This document shows positions 1 through 12,200 of a stretch of 64,000 bases of DNA, piece after piece; positions within the stretch are counted from its first letter, which is position 1, and the number at the start of each line of letters is the position of its first letter. The notes beneath the pieces are model-generated. The model did not search any database and was not told where the DNA came from. It worked only from the letters and a program-made list of their open reading frames with translations. Origin of the DNA: Spirodela intermedia (lineage: Eukaryota; Streptophyta; Magnoliopsida; Alismatales; Araceae); NCBI GenBank assembly GCA_902729315.2, contig LR746264.1, positions 5,047,878-5,111,877 of the forward strand, in the 5' to 3' direction. The position numbers and the translations under genes are program-made.

Positions 1-861
1 AGGCTTGCTAAGCCGATGAAGCGAGAATCGAACGAAGGGTCAAATTTATAGGAGCCAAGGTCACGAACCAGCGGCGAAGTTTCTTTCGTTCTGTACGCGG
101 CGAAGCAACTTACCGCAGGGGACGAGATGCAGCACCGCTTGAGGTCGTTGACGCGTGAAACCCCCTGCGTCAGACACGCGTCGTGTCCGCCTCCAATAGG
201 AAGAGGGTAAACGCAGATTCGTTAGTAAAAGGTTTTCTAGAATCGTCCTTCGAAAATATCCGCATCAAAACCGACGTTTAGTGCTTCTGGATGGGATTGA
301 TTCCGTGTTGTTATAAAATGGGAATCGAATCGGATTCCCTACACCGTGCGTTGCTGGACGGTTTCCATGGGCCGATATTGGGCCGCGCACGACCCAACAT
401 GATTCTTAGTTTGGACCCATTAATGCACAACAGTCTCTCTCGCGCGGGAGGTGGGCTCGGAATCCGAGTCATATTCAGATTCCAACTCGTCCAAAACCGA
501 TTCACCGGGGGTTATTGCGGTAATTTCGGTTTCCACCAGGGAAAGCCGTTGGGCCTCCTCTCCCTGCCATCCGGGGGGAGAACAGCCGCGCTGTTACAGA
601 GGGGAACTCTACTGCGATGCCCCCGACTTCCCCTCCCCCCCCCCCCTCCCCACTACTCCGCACACGAGCAGAAGCACCAGGGGGAGGGGGAAAGAAACGG
701 AGGGAAGGCTGCGGCGTGGGGACTGGTAGATGGGAAGGAAGATTGTGAGGAATTCTCACGGTGCTTGCCAAAATTGCCAAGAAGCTTCTCATGAGTCTTG
801 CCTCGTCTTCGGCGGAGTCGGGCTAGGGCTAGGGTTGAGGTGGTAGATCTCAGGGAAGACA
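1..861. other. 5' flank of the JMJ24-like gene
   Basis: No gene is recognised here. Short open frames on both strands have no family resemblance. The stretch carries three TGGGCC motifs (368-373, 379-384, 550-555), a poly-C/pyrimidine tract at about 629-650, and a telo-box-like TAGGGTT at 830-836 just before the start codon at 862. These are typical of plant housekeeping promoters and leaders, so I read it as promoter plus 5' UTR. The first ~250 bases may belong to the flank of a gene outside the window. Confidence 0.5.
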
Positions 862-3800
862 ATGGAAGATGGGGCGGGGATACCAGAGGAGTTTCGGTGC
901 AAGAGGTCGGACGGGAAGCAGTGGAGGTGCAGCGCCCGTTCGATGCCCGACAAGACGGTCTGCGAGAAGCACTACGTGCAGGCGAAGAGGAGGGCGGCTA
1001 ACTCCGCGATGCGGGCGAACGAGAAGAAGGCCAGGCGGAAGTCGCTCCCCGTCGGTGCCGCGGCGGACGACGCCTACCTGGACGCCACCGGCCGGGAGGA
1101 TGACCTTGATGAGGGATCTGGTTCGCCAATCGCCGCCGTCTGCAGTAGCGGCGGTGGAGGGGACTATTCCGGGGGGCCCTCCCCGGCGAAGAGGTATAAG
1201 GAGAGAACGTACAAGGGTCAGGGCACCTACTATTCTGGCCGGAGAAGGGTGAAGGGCGGTTCTTCTGCGCGGTCGAGGCATGGGGAAGACGCGGAAAGAG
1301 ATCTCCTGCAGGATAGTCGTCTCCGAGAGACTTTTGCCACGCCAAGGACGCGTAAATTTACGAAGGGTTTTGTCGGGGGCGGTCTAGAGGTGAGGAAAAT
1401 CCTGTCATACTCAATCTTCCGAGCGTCTACGAAGCTTGATCCGCTAAAATCCTTTCGCGTTGCCATTGAAGGATTATTCTGGTAGAAGCACGGATTCTTC
1501 AGGTGAGGCCGAAGGCTTAACCTGCCACCAATGCCAGAGGAATGATGGGGCCAGAATAGTATGGTGCTCAAGCTGCGATAAAAGGGGTTATTGCGACACC
1601 TGTGCTCTTAGACGGTGAGCTAGATGGTTTCGATTTGCAGTTTCTCCGTTGAAGTTTCCAATTGTATTAGTTTCCTTGTTTTCTTTACGGTGTCTTTACC
1701 CAGTAAAAACGAAAATTTCGTGGTTTTTAACACAAGATAGAAAACCATTAATGGATTGTTTAATTCGAAACCTTAGGTACCCAAATATCCCGATAGAGGA
1801 TATCCAACAGGTCTGCCCAGCATGCCGCGGGATATGTAATTGCAGAACATGCTTGCGTGGAGATAACCTAATTAAGGTAAATTCAGGTTTAAGGTGCCAT
1901 TTTCTCTGTCACGGTTCATATTTTCCTGATATATGTTCGTGCTGTTGATAAGCAAACACTTGATGATTTTTTCTGTGGACCCGTTTCACAGGCTAGAATA
2001 CAGGAGATGTCCAGCATAGACAAGTTGCGACATCTTCACAGAATTCTCTCCCTTCTGCTCCCTGTGCTTAAGCAGATACACGCTGAGCAGTGTTATGAGC
2101 TGGATTTGGAGATTAGAGTTTATGGTTTGAATCAAAGATGCCTATTTCTATTCACGCTGTTTTGGCATCTGTGACATAATATTGTCCTTCAACTGACTTA
2201 AATCCTTCAAAGCAGGTATGAAGAATGACATTCCAAGGGCGAAGTTACAGCCAGATGAGCAGATGTGCTGGTATTGCTTTAAAATTTAGGTCATTCATAA
2301 TTTTGTTTCAGTGACATTTTTTTAACACTTTGTTTATGGGCAGTGATTCCTGCAAAATGCCCATCTTAGATTATCATCGGCACTGTACAAATTGTCAGTT
2401 CGATTTGTGTCTTATGTGCTGTCAAGATCTTCGACGAGCATCACATGTGGGCATCAGAGGAGAACTTGGTGAACGTCCAGCTGTTGACAGAATTGAAGAA
2501 AATTATGATGGAGAAATGCCCTTGGAATCGTCTGAGGAGAAAAATTCCATCAATTCCCTTAAGAATCATATAGAGGACTATGCAGTAGATTTTTCACATT
2601 TGTTTCCCAAGTGGAAGGCAAACAGTGATGACAGTATTCCGTGTCCCCGATCTCAGACTGTTACCTGTTGCAACTCGTCATTAGTTCTGAGACGCATTCT
2701 CAAGATAAACTGGGTGGCAAGACTAGTCAAGCATGCTGAAGAGATGGTTAATGGGTGTAAAATTTCGACAACCAGCATGACCTTTGAATCAAGTCATTCC
2801 GTCAGCACAAACCTCTACAAGTGTTCCAAGAGAGAGAATAGTTTTGACAACTTCCTGTATTGTCCAGCATTGCAGGACATTGAACATGAAAGCATCAGCC
2901 AGTTTCATACACACTGGGAAAAGGGTGAACCAGTTGTCATTAGGCGTGCATTTGAGCCTTCGCTAAGTGCTTGTTGGGACCCAATGAGCATTTGGAGGGG
3001 CATTCAGGAAATGACTGATGACAGAATAAAAGAGGATGATGTCGTTGTGAAGGCGATAGATTGCTCAAACCAGTCTGAGGTATGCCTTTTTGACCTTTAT
3101 TCTGTTAAAATTCTCCATGCCCAAGTAAAGTTAGAAAGTTCTGCCTCTGCTAATCCTCGTGAAGATGAGGATTGCATTCTAGTTTGTCTGAGTTCTAATT
3201 TAACCGGGATGAAGAAACATCCTCTCTAATTCTGCATTTGATGCCACGGACCTTTGTAAAATCTAAGCAATGCCCTCGTGGTAGCCTGAAAGTGTGATGA
3301 TGTCAAGGTGAAGGCTGCTTCTTTAGTAACGTCTTTCCGTATCTGTAAAAAAGTGTTGACAGTCACACGATTGATCTGCACTTTCTACGTCCTTGGAGTA
3401 TTATCTTCTATTTATTTGCAAGTATCATCTGTCTGCATCCTGAGCCACTGAAAATGTAGCGTTTTTTTCAGAAGTCTCTAGCTACTTCACTCGTATATTT
3501 CCATACTCTGACTCAGTTTAAAACATGATTAACTTTACCTTATCTTACTCCTAGTTGCTACCGAAATTGGTTTTCTATTATTAACCGGCCAGTAGCGCTG
3601 TATCATACATTTAAAAGTGGGAGCAGAATCAATAGTGGAAGTGATGAGGGAAAAAATTGTAAAAAATGAAGGAACTTGTAGAAGAGAATTAATTGCCAAA
3701 TTATAAAATTCCATTAAAGAGAAATAAGTTCCTTGACGACAGTTTCAAATCTACATATTTATGTGCTTTGTAATCAATAACCTTGGTTTTATAGAGATGA

Positions 3801-6800
3801 TTGTGAAATCAAATGACTAAATAAATTGATCCAAACCCCAAACTTACTCAGAAGAAAACGCAGGCTCGATCAAAATTACCAGGTAAGAATTCGACAGTAA
3901 ATGTACAATTGTTTTAATAAAGATTGAAGGACTATAAACCATTTTAATGAGGATCTTATACAAAGACTTGTTCTTTCCCCCGTCTTATCTATCTCCCTCG
4001 ATCTCCAATTCACTGTGTATCGAAGTGGCCTGCGACTGAAGGGTTACACTTTATCCTTCTTCATCTTTTTCACATATTGTTTCTTCCTCTTTCTCTTTTT
4101 TTTTCCCCCTATGTTTCCTTCTTTTGTTTCACTTTTATATACCTTCTCCAAGTCAGTAACAGGAAGCTGTGGGGCATGGATCACACCAATGAAGCATGCC
4201 AAATGGTTCAGCGTTAATGTTTCTTCCTTGTGAAACATCTGACTATGTAAAAGATTAACGGACATATTGTTATTCTGGACACTGCGAATATGACATAAAT
4301 CTAACGTTACATCAGCGTCTAAGTAATGTTTTAATTTATGAAAAATGAGATTGATTTCCACTGTAAGTGATAGGCAGATGCGATTGAAGATGAACTAGAA
4401 TATCATGGAAACTTTTTGTTGGTTATATTTCCTCCTGTCTTAGTCCGTTTTCTGCTTGGTATCAGCTACATTTTATTTTGTACTATTTCATTTCTTTGAG
4501 TGGACATTTTTCACAATGTTTCAGGTTGATATTGAGCTGAGAAAATTCATCAAAGGATATATGGATGGATGCGTAGATAAATATGGCTTTCCAGAAATAT
4601 TAAAATTGAAGGATTGGCCTTCAGAAAATGATGTAGAAGAGTTTTTATTGTGCCAGAGACCTGAATTTCTCAGTAAACTGCCATTGCTTGAATATTTTCA
4701 TCCTAAATGGGGTCTTTTAAATCTCACTGCCAAACTGCCCCATGATTCTGCGCCAAGTGATGCTGGACCTAAATTTCTCATTGCTTGTGGAGGGATCGAA
4801 GAAAATAACTATGTTTCTGTATTAAATTTACGGATAAACATAGGCGATATGGTACGTATCATTATTCCTTGACTTGTTTTTTCATGGTATTAATCCAAAA
4901 GAAATATCCTTCTTTTGTTAATTTAGAGCAGTGCGAGTAAGGATGATGAGAAGTCAAGTCAGAGGGAAACATATATTTATACTAGAAAATGGAATAAGGA
5001 TAATATTTATGGTGAACTTATCGTACATTGGTCATTGTAACAACTAAAGACTAACTTAAAACATATTTCATCATTGTGCATACTCTAAAAGAGAGTAACT
5101 GAGTTGATATTTGGTGCTAGTTTTCATGATGCATCCAAGCATCATATTGAAACACACGCAATGGTGCTTAATGTTTAATGTGTGGATATTCGTATAGTCA
5201 TGGGTTTGGCTTTATGATGAATGATCGAGTTGTTTAAGTTGTCTTCCCATTGTCTTATGTCGTGGTAAAGTGGAGCATATAGATAAAAAGCTGTACTCAC
5301 ACAGAAAGAAGAACAAATGAAGCTGAAGGCAGGCACTTAATTGTACCTTAATTGTGGTTATTTACCTGTTCATTGCTTTAAATTAGTACATGATGTCAAT
5401 GCAACCTTGAAAAATGTAATGATTTAGAGGTTTGATTTAATTGTTGATTTGCTTTTCTCTGACGTAAAGCTAAATTGTCTGGCCACTATGTAATACCAGA
5501 ATGACCTATTATACAGCTGAACATCTAAGTGCTGGGCAGGTGTTTGGAGATGCTGCTCATGGGATCTGATTGTATCCAGAAACCTTCTGTTCTTTTGGGT
5601 CTTTCAGATTTACCTGGACACCTATGTTTTTCAGAGAAAGACTTGAGATGGACTTGAGACGTGAGACACCTATCATTTAAACTTTAGGCCTAAACAAATC
5701 CACTGTAGGTACCTTTATTATCTCTCTATGAGAAAAATATGATCATTGCTCTTGCACGATCAAACTCATTTATCAGAGGATTAAAAAAAAGAGAGTGGAA
5801 ATCAAACTCCTATTTCCTCCAAAAATTGATTTTTTAACCAGAAAACAATGCCCTCCACAACATTGCTATACTATCACCTACCTTTTCGAATTAATCACTG
5901 CTCTACATAAGTCTATCGAAAACATTTTTTAATCCGAAAAGTTTGGCGTAAAGGTTAAACTCGAACGAAATTTGGAAATATGTATGATTCACATAGAAAA
6001 GTCATTTGCAAGACTTGGAAAATGTCAGATTGAATGTCTTTCCGTCTTTGCTAGACAGTTAGTCTCCCTTCCCCCAACGCCACTCCAGCTCTTGAACTGT
6101 GTCCAATTGGGTGCAGTAACATTGACGTACTTTCATTGATACTTTTAGCATAGATAAAGCAACAGTTAAATGGAATGACTTTAGAAGCAATGCCCTTTTT
6201 CTTCTTTCCTCATAACCTTAAAAATTCCAGAACGCTTTGATTCGTTTCAGATGGTTAGCGTCTTGGTCAGAGAAACGGGTGCTGCATATTTGTGAATCCC
6301 ATAAATTGCTACTTTCTTTGACTCGGTGATTCTTTGATCTCTCCTTTCTTAGAATACTTTCTCATTATTTATAGAAAAATTAAGATGAAGGAAAGCTAAA
6401 GTAATCCTCATTTGATGCCCTGAATGAATATCTGTTTACTACTGAGACTTGTTCTCCATAGAAGATATGCAATTTCAATGTGCGCATTCCCTGTTCTGTT
6501 CCCCTACAATCTTCTTGGCTATTGCATAGTTTCACCTTTTGTGCATTGCCTCCTACAAACTATTGGCTCCTCCATATTTCCCTATTTTCGTCCTTAGCTG
6601 GAAATCTTTATTAATCATCTCTTGTTTATACGTCTACAAGTATAATTTGTCATTAAAACAACTAATATTGCATTACATACAAATGAATTTGGACTTGATG
6701 ACTTATGGTCTCTTTTTAGGTTTACCTATTGATGCACACATCTGAAGGCAAGTATGAAGGCCGGGAACTTAATAAATTTGGAACTATCCCAAATAATTAT

Positions 6801-8242
6801 GATGAGTCTGAATTATATGTGAAGAGTGAGACCACGGATGCATCTAATTCTACAGCCAGTGAGCATTGCACGAATAATCAAGCATGTGGCTTATCTCCGA
6901 ATGAAAAGGAGGAGGATGCAACAGAGGTCGATGCATGCAATGGAAATGATATTTCTCCCAAGGAGAAGAAAGAATTAGACCATTGTCACACAGAAAACGG
7001 TCTTGCTGTCAGTGCTAATGCAGGAACAGTTTGGGATGTTTTCCGTCGACAGGATGTTCCAAAGCTCACTGAATATTTGAAAGATCATTGGGAAGATCTG
7101 AGGAATCCTGTCATGTCCCCAAATGACACGGTAATATACGTTTAGCATCCGATGTTTTCCGTTTATTTTTAGGGTTCCTGTCATTGCATATATATGCTAA
7201 TTTGGTGGTGGCGGAGATTTTCTGTGAGGATGACTTTGAATATATATGCTACTTCTTCTTAATGAGAACATATTTCTGTTCAGGTTACCCTTCCGCTTTA
7301 TGAGCGAGGTGTTGTCCTCGATGGAGATCACAAAAAAAGGTTAAAGGACGAACTTGGTAAGTGAAATTTATTTATCCCCTTTTTTATCGATTTTTTTTTC
7401 TTATGTGAAGTACGAAAGAAAGATGAGATTCTCTGTCAATCTTTTGTTGATTATTTTTTTCATATATTCACAATGACAGGGATAGAGCCGTGGACATTTG
7501 AACAGCACGTTGGTGAGGCTGTTTTTGTCCCAGCTGGATGCCCTTTCCAGGTTAGAAATCGCCAGGTGGGTAATTTCTTGCTGAAAAAAAACATGTTTTT
7601 CTCATAGAAAATAGTTTCTGGAGAAAAACTCTTCGAATCATTGGCTTGGGATCATTCCAGAAGGAAATAAGTTTTTTGGATGAATTCCTCTACTTGGAAG
7701 CTTTGACTATTCTTATTTGCGGCATCTTTCTCAGACCCAATTACTGATTTCTCCCCTCGGTGCCAAAAAAATTTCAGTCTACGGTCCAGCTTTGCCTTGA
7801 CTTCCTGTCTCCTGAAAGCCTGTTGGAGTCTGCTCGCATCGCCCAGGAGATCCGATCCCTCCCAAGCTACCATGATGCCAAGCTCCATATGCTGGAGGTC
7901 AGCAGAGTGAAGTTTGAAGCTGCTGCTGCGTCTCTCTCTCTCTCTCTCTCTGTCCTCCGACTTTTGACAGCTTCTTCTAAGCTTCCTGCAGGTGGGAAAG
8001 GTGTGCCTCTACGCCGCCAGCTCGTCCATCAGAGACATCCAAAAGATTATACTCGATCCCAAGTAAGCTTTCATGAAGAAATGTTCTTTTTTTTTTTTTT
8101 TTTTGGGCTTTCTGGGTCTGATAAATCCGCCTTTTTTTTCAGGCTTCTCTCAGACATGGTGTTTGAGGACAGAAATCTGACTGCGGGGGTGTCGGAGAAC
8201 CTGGAGAGGATCACGAAGAGGAAGCAAATTGCTTGCCTTTGA
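862..8242 (+). CDS. JMJ24: JMJ24-type WRC/RING/JmjC protein, probable non-catalytic JmjC (E3 ligase class)
   Basis: Thirteen exons: 862-1389, 1472-1614, 1777-1876, 1992-2124, 2216-2270, 2344-3079, 4525-4851, 6720-7130, 7284-7356, 7480-7565, 7778-7897, 7992-8062, 8143-8242. They give 960 residues, in frame throughout. A WRC motif lies at residues 13-37 (C-x9-C-x10-C-x2-H). Cysteine-rich RING-like and second zinc regions follow (from C194), then a KDM3/JMJ25-type JmjC domain (about 530-930). In relatives the first iron motif reads LHCDMSD; here it reads LRINIGD (R668, N670). The distal PHQV histidine is F858. All three Fe(II) ligands are therefore missing, so demethylase activity is unlikely. 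Arabidopsis JMJ24 has the same WRC plus degenerate JmjC architecture and is known as a ubiquitin ligase acting on CMT3 that opposes IBM1/JMJ25. Orthology to JMJ24 is inferred from this. Introns 6 and 7 are 1.4 and 1.9 kb. The first ATG with the WRC motif directly behind it fixes the start. Confidence 0.88.
7931..7951. repeat. (TC)n microsatellite in JMJ24 intron 11
   Basis: About ten TC units lie between exons 11 and 12, 40 bases upstream of the 3' splice site, and may simply serve as part of a long pyrimidine tract. Confidence 0.9.
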
Positions 8243-8494
8243 GCCACGTGGAGCCCTCCTGATGCGTATGTACACAGGACGCCGCCCCTCCTGATACATG
8301 TGAATGATTAATCTCGCATCTGATCATGTAATGCGGACTCCCTATCATGCTGTATATGTCGATTTATTTGCCAGGAAATGATAAGATCGGTTCTCGATTC
8401 TTCGTTGCTAATTCGGGGAAAACGCAGTAATATCCAGAATTTGAGTGGGCAATTTATTCATCTCGAAGATAATCCGAAGAAATCATCAAAGGGG

Positions 8495-8915
8495 TTCTAA
8501 TGTTACGCACAGAACATTCGAGGTGTTAAATAAAAATATTGTAATTTAAAATTGTTTACTGTGCTTATTAATCATTGTAATATGGGATAAATCTGAGAAT
8601 TAATCTGGGCCGTCCTTCCTGTGGATCTCCTGAGGTTTTAATGTTACGCGCAGAACATTCGAGGTTTTAAATGAAAAAAATGTAATTAAAATTATTTACT
8701 GTGCTTATTAATCATCATAATATGGGATAAATCTAGGAATTAATCTGGGCCGTCCTTCCTGTGGACCCACTGTGGTTTTAATATTACTCGCAGAATTTTA
8801 GAGGTGCTGAATGAAAAAAATGTAATTAAAATTATTTACTGTACTCATTAATCGTCAGAATCTGGGTTAAAACTGGGAATGAATCCGTGCCGTCCTTCCT
8901 GTGCACCTCATGAGG
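8495..8915. repeat. Triplicated ~140-bp tandem unit carrying TGGGCC
   Basis: Three consecutive copies, aligned on ATGTTACGC at 8500 and 8641 and on ATATTACTC at 8781, give periods of 141 and 140 bases. Each copy runs through a TAAAATTGTTTACTGTG-like block and a GGGATAAATCT-like block to CCGTCCTTCCTGTG. Copies 1 and 2 keep TGGGCC at 8606-8611 and 8746-8751. In copy 3 this has changed to a GTGCC form. Copy 3 is the most diverged and abuts the LD promoter. Confidence 0.93.
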
Positions 8916-9076
8916 GACGCCGGTTCTCGTGCTCCTCACGCTGCGTTTGTCGTTGGGGGGGGAGGAGGGGGGCGGATCGCTGCTGTCACCCTTCTTTCCG
9001 TTGTTGTTGCTGTTGTTTTCTGCCTCTAGGCGTCCCTTCTTCCCCTTCCATGTCCGAGGCTGGAGAGGAGACCCCT

Positions 9077-9134
9077 AACCCTAGCTCCGTCTGTGATCGG
9101 TGATGGATACCCCTCTCCCTCGCATCTAGGGTTT
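9077..9134 (+). promoter_or_regulatory. Telo-box-type motifs in the LD leader
   Basis: AACCCTA at 9077-9083 and TAGGGTTT at 9127-9134 match the plant telo-box (AAACCCTA) in both orientations. Such boxes are common just upstream of, or in the leaders of, growth-related and housekeeping plant genes. Their function here is inferred. Confidence 0.45.
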
Positions 9135-9230
9135 AGGTGCTGGGTTATTCCTTTGGCGCCCTAATGCCCGGTCACCTGACCCCGTGTCGTCGATTATCGA
9201 CCTTGGATAACGGCGACCTTCGGATTGGCG

Positions 9231-12200
9231 ATGGAGCTTGTGCCGAGAAATTTGGAGGATGGCCTTGAGGAGCTGCAGACATTTAAGTCCAAGGAATGTC
9301 TGGACAGGTTCTTGGATGCGCAGAGGGATCTTTTCCGCTGCCAGGTCGACCAGCTGCAAAAGATCGTCATCTACCAATGCAAGGTCACCGGCGTGAACCC
9401 CCTCTCCCAGGAAATGGTAGGCGTTTTTCTGCGGCTAAAAGTTTAATTATAAATGCTCATCTTCTGGTGCGCGTTTTAACGTATTTGTCCGTCTGGTATG
9501 TTTTCTGGGACGAGAGGGGTTGTGTTTGTGTCTCGCTCGTGCTTCTGGGGTCGAGTTCTTTGATTCTTGAGCTTTCGTTATGAGCGCAGGAAGGACTAGG
9601 ACAGGAAAAGCCGAGTTATACTCCCATTTAATTGCTTCTTTTCTTGCCTCAGAACTCGTCGAAGTGGAAATATCTGTGCGCTCTAGCTTGTCAGATGGTC
9701 TTTGATATTCATTTTGATGAAGCTAGATTTGTCAATATTACGGGAGTCAGTATGTGGATAGTCATTTTTATTTGTCATCCCTCTCGTGGCCTGGCAGTGA
9801 GAATTTGTTCGTTTGTTGTCTTGCTATTTTAAACAAAACACCGTGCATGTGTATTCCTTTAGTTTATTATAAAATGTAACTGTAGTTGGCATCAAATTGA
9901 GAACAGAATGCTATGAGGGGTTATGAATCCACTAAAGCTTAGGTTGTCTCTAGTTCGGAAATATCAGCAGGTCAGCAGAGAGTGGGTGCTCTCCACTGAA
10001 GTGGTTATTTTCGTCAAATTGAAGAGGAATTTTTATGTATGCTCGATGAAGCTTAAATGTATTTTTACTTATGTGGACAATACAGACTGACATCACGTGC
10101 TGAATTTCATGTTTGCATCTTGAATCAGAATAAGAGAACAGAATGAATTCCGAAAGTATCTTCAGATTAAGAACCACTTTTTTGTGATATGAGGCCATCT
10201 TAAATATTGTTGCGTTCTCATTTAGCTAGGTCTAATAATGCATCATAAGAAACAAGAACTACACTTAAGATTGACAATTATTCTTGTGTTTTGAATGCTC
10301 GAAGCTTGAGACGACGTGGATGCATTTAGTAGAATTGCAATGACAATTGTTGTGTGCGGAAGAGCCACATACCACAGCTTTCATTGTTTATAATCTGAAT
10401 GGACCAAGTGTGTGCCCAGTAGGGTAGAGACTTTCATGATTCTTCATGTCACAAAGTAAACGCAGCCTGTTTTATTTTTATTTTTTCTTCTGACTCTCGC
10501 CCCCAGTCGATTTAATACTCTCTAAAGTGAAATACTCTCTAACCTATCCTGATCTGAAAGCAAATTACCGTGGTAGCCTTCGTAGGCACTCAAATAGTGA
10601 GCTTCTGTTGAAAATGATCATGTGTTGAAATGGATATTAAGTGCTGGTCACCAGCTTAACTTTGTGGTGTCTGAACATGTTTCCTTCCTTCTGTACCAAT
10701 CACCAGTTGACAAGTCTCGTAGGCTTGTTCAGAGTTTGGATACTTTTTCTATAAAACCTCCAACTATTTGCTTCATCTACCTTAGAAGACCGCTAGGCCA
10801 CTGCATTTTCTGGGCTCACAGTTGTTACTGATGATTTTACTTAGTATATTGCGGGCGACAGCGTCTGGTCTACAATGTGATTCGGATGATTCTTGCATCA
10901 TCTGTACAATCTATTGTCTCTTCTCTGATGCTCCGGCAGACTTTGATCCCTAAACTAGTGAAAGAACAATACGTGGTGTTCCATTTAGGCGATAGGAAAT
11001 CGTTGATACTTTATCTTCACTGCTATTATCACATTTTTTGCAAGCTATTTGCAATTGTAGTTCTGCAGCTCAGAACGTAAATTTTGCCCTCTTTAATTGC
11101 CGGTGGCCAGTGTTGGTTCTGGCGTAATTTTACCTTGCCTTCATCTCCGATATTGATATTTTTCGCATTTAGTATGCATATCCGAAAGTGATCTTTTAGT
11201 TTTACTTAAGAAATATCATGCCGATTACTGTTTTCAACAAAAAGAATGGAAATACTGGATTAACTCGGAATAGTAACTTTGACATTTTGTTACACTTGCT
11301 TACTGTTCAGTCTGAGGTTCAAAGATCAAACATATTTATGTCTGGATCTTCAAAGAGAAGCATAATCTGCCACGTTTTCTTGTTACACATACAGAACTAA
11401 ATTACATGGCTTTCTTCCCTTTCTGTACACGAGGCTCAAAATAGCACGTGGTAAATACAGAGCAGATGATGCTTGTACTAAAGAATGCCGTGTACTCACT
11501 ATTCAGACCGGCAGACATCTTTATGTGTGGGTGGTTGGTGCTCCAAACTGTAGGTGCGGCCATGTTCACTATCAATTAAAAAATTATTTCAAAAGTTTCG
11601 TTGCTATGCTGCTTCTGTGTGCAGTCTGTTTTTATTCGTGTTGACTATATTTATTTGGTAGCACTAAGAGTAAATAGTTTTTTGGAGCTTGTTGACGGTA
11701 TGTTCCCTACTCTCACAGACAGAACCTCCAGTGCCCGGAAGTCATGTGTATCAGCTACCATTGCTTCTATGTGCATGTTGTTTGATATTGGTGGATGACA
11801 TCTCTCCAGTGCAGTTAGTGTCAAAGGACGATGAGGATGAAAATACATTTTCCAAATTTCCATGCTTCACTGATATATACTATTTTGCCATCATATTCTC
11901 ATCTCAATGTTTTTAACATTTTATTGATGGCGATTTTTTTTTATTTCAGGCTGCTGGAGCGCTGTCTATAAATATTGGTAAGTCGTACTTCTTTGGTTTT
12001 GCTTAATTTACTTAGATGAATTGTGACGTATCTAGAAATTTTCCCTCCAATTGGGTAGAATTAAAGTTCATATTTGTATTTTAGATTAATGTTATGTAGT
12101 ATCTCAGGAAAAAAAAAGTTCCTCTTGAAGTTATGTATAGCATTGCGATGAAATTCTTTCACTGTATTCTCATTAGTGTATCATAAACACCGCCATTTTA

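Larger units (their letters stand above)
8243..9230. other. Intergenic: JMJ24 3' flank and LD promoter/leader
   Basis: No gene here. The stretch holds the JMJ24 3' UTR, a three-copy ~140-bp tandem repeat (separate entry), then a GC-rich segment from about 8915 with T/C-rich runs and two telo-box-type motifs (9077-9083 and 9127-9134) that should form the LD promoter and leader. Confidence 0.6.

Noticed and set aside
1391-1485. Read-through of JMJ24 exon 1 to a stop at 1483
   Set aside because: Removing the 82-base GT-AG intron (1390-1471) joins exon 1 in phase to the zinc-finger exon, whereas the read-through tail has no family similarity.
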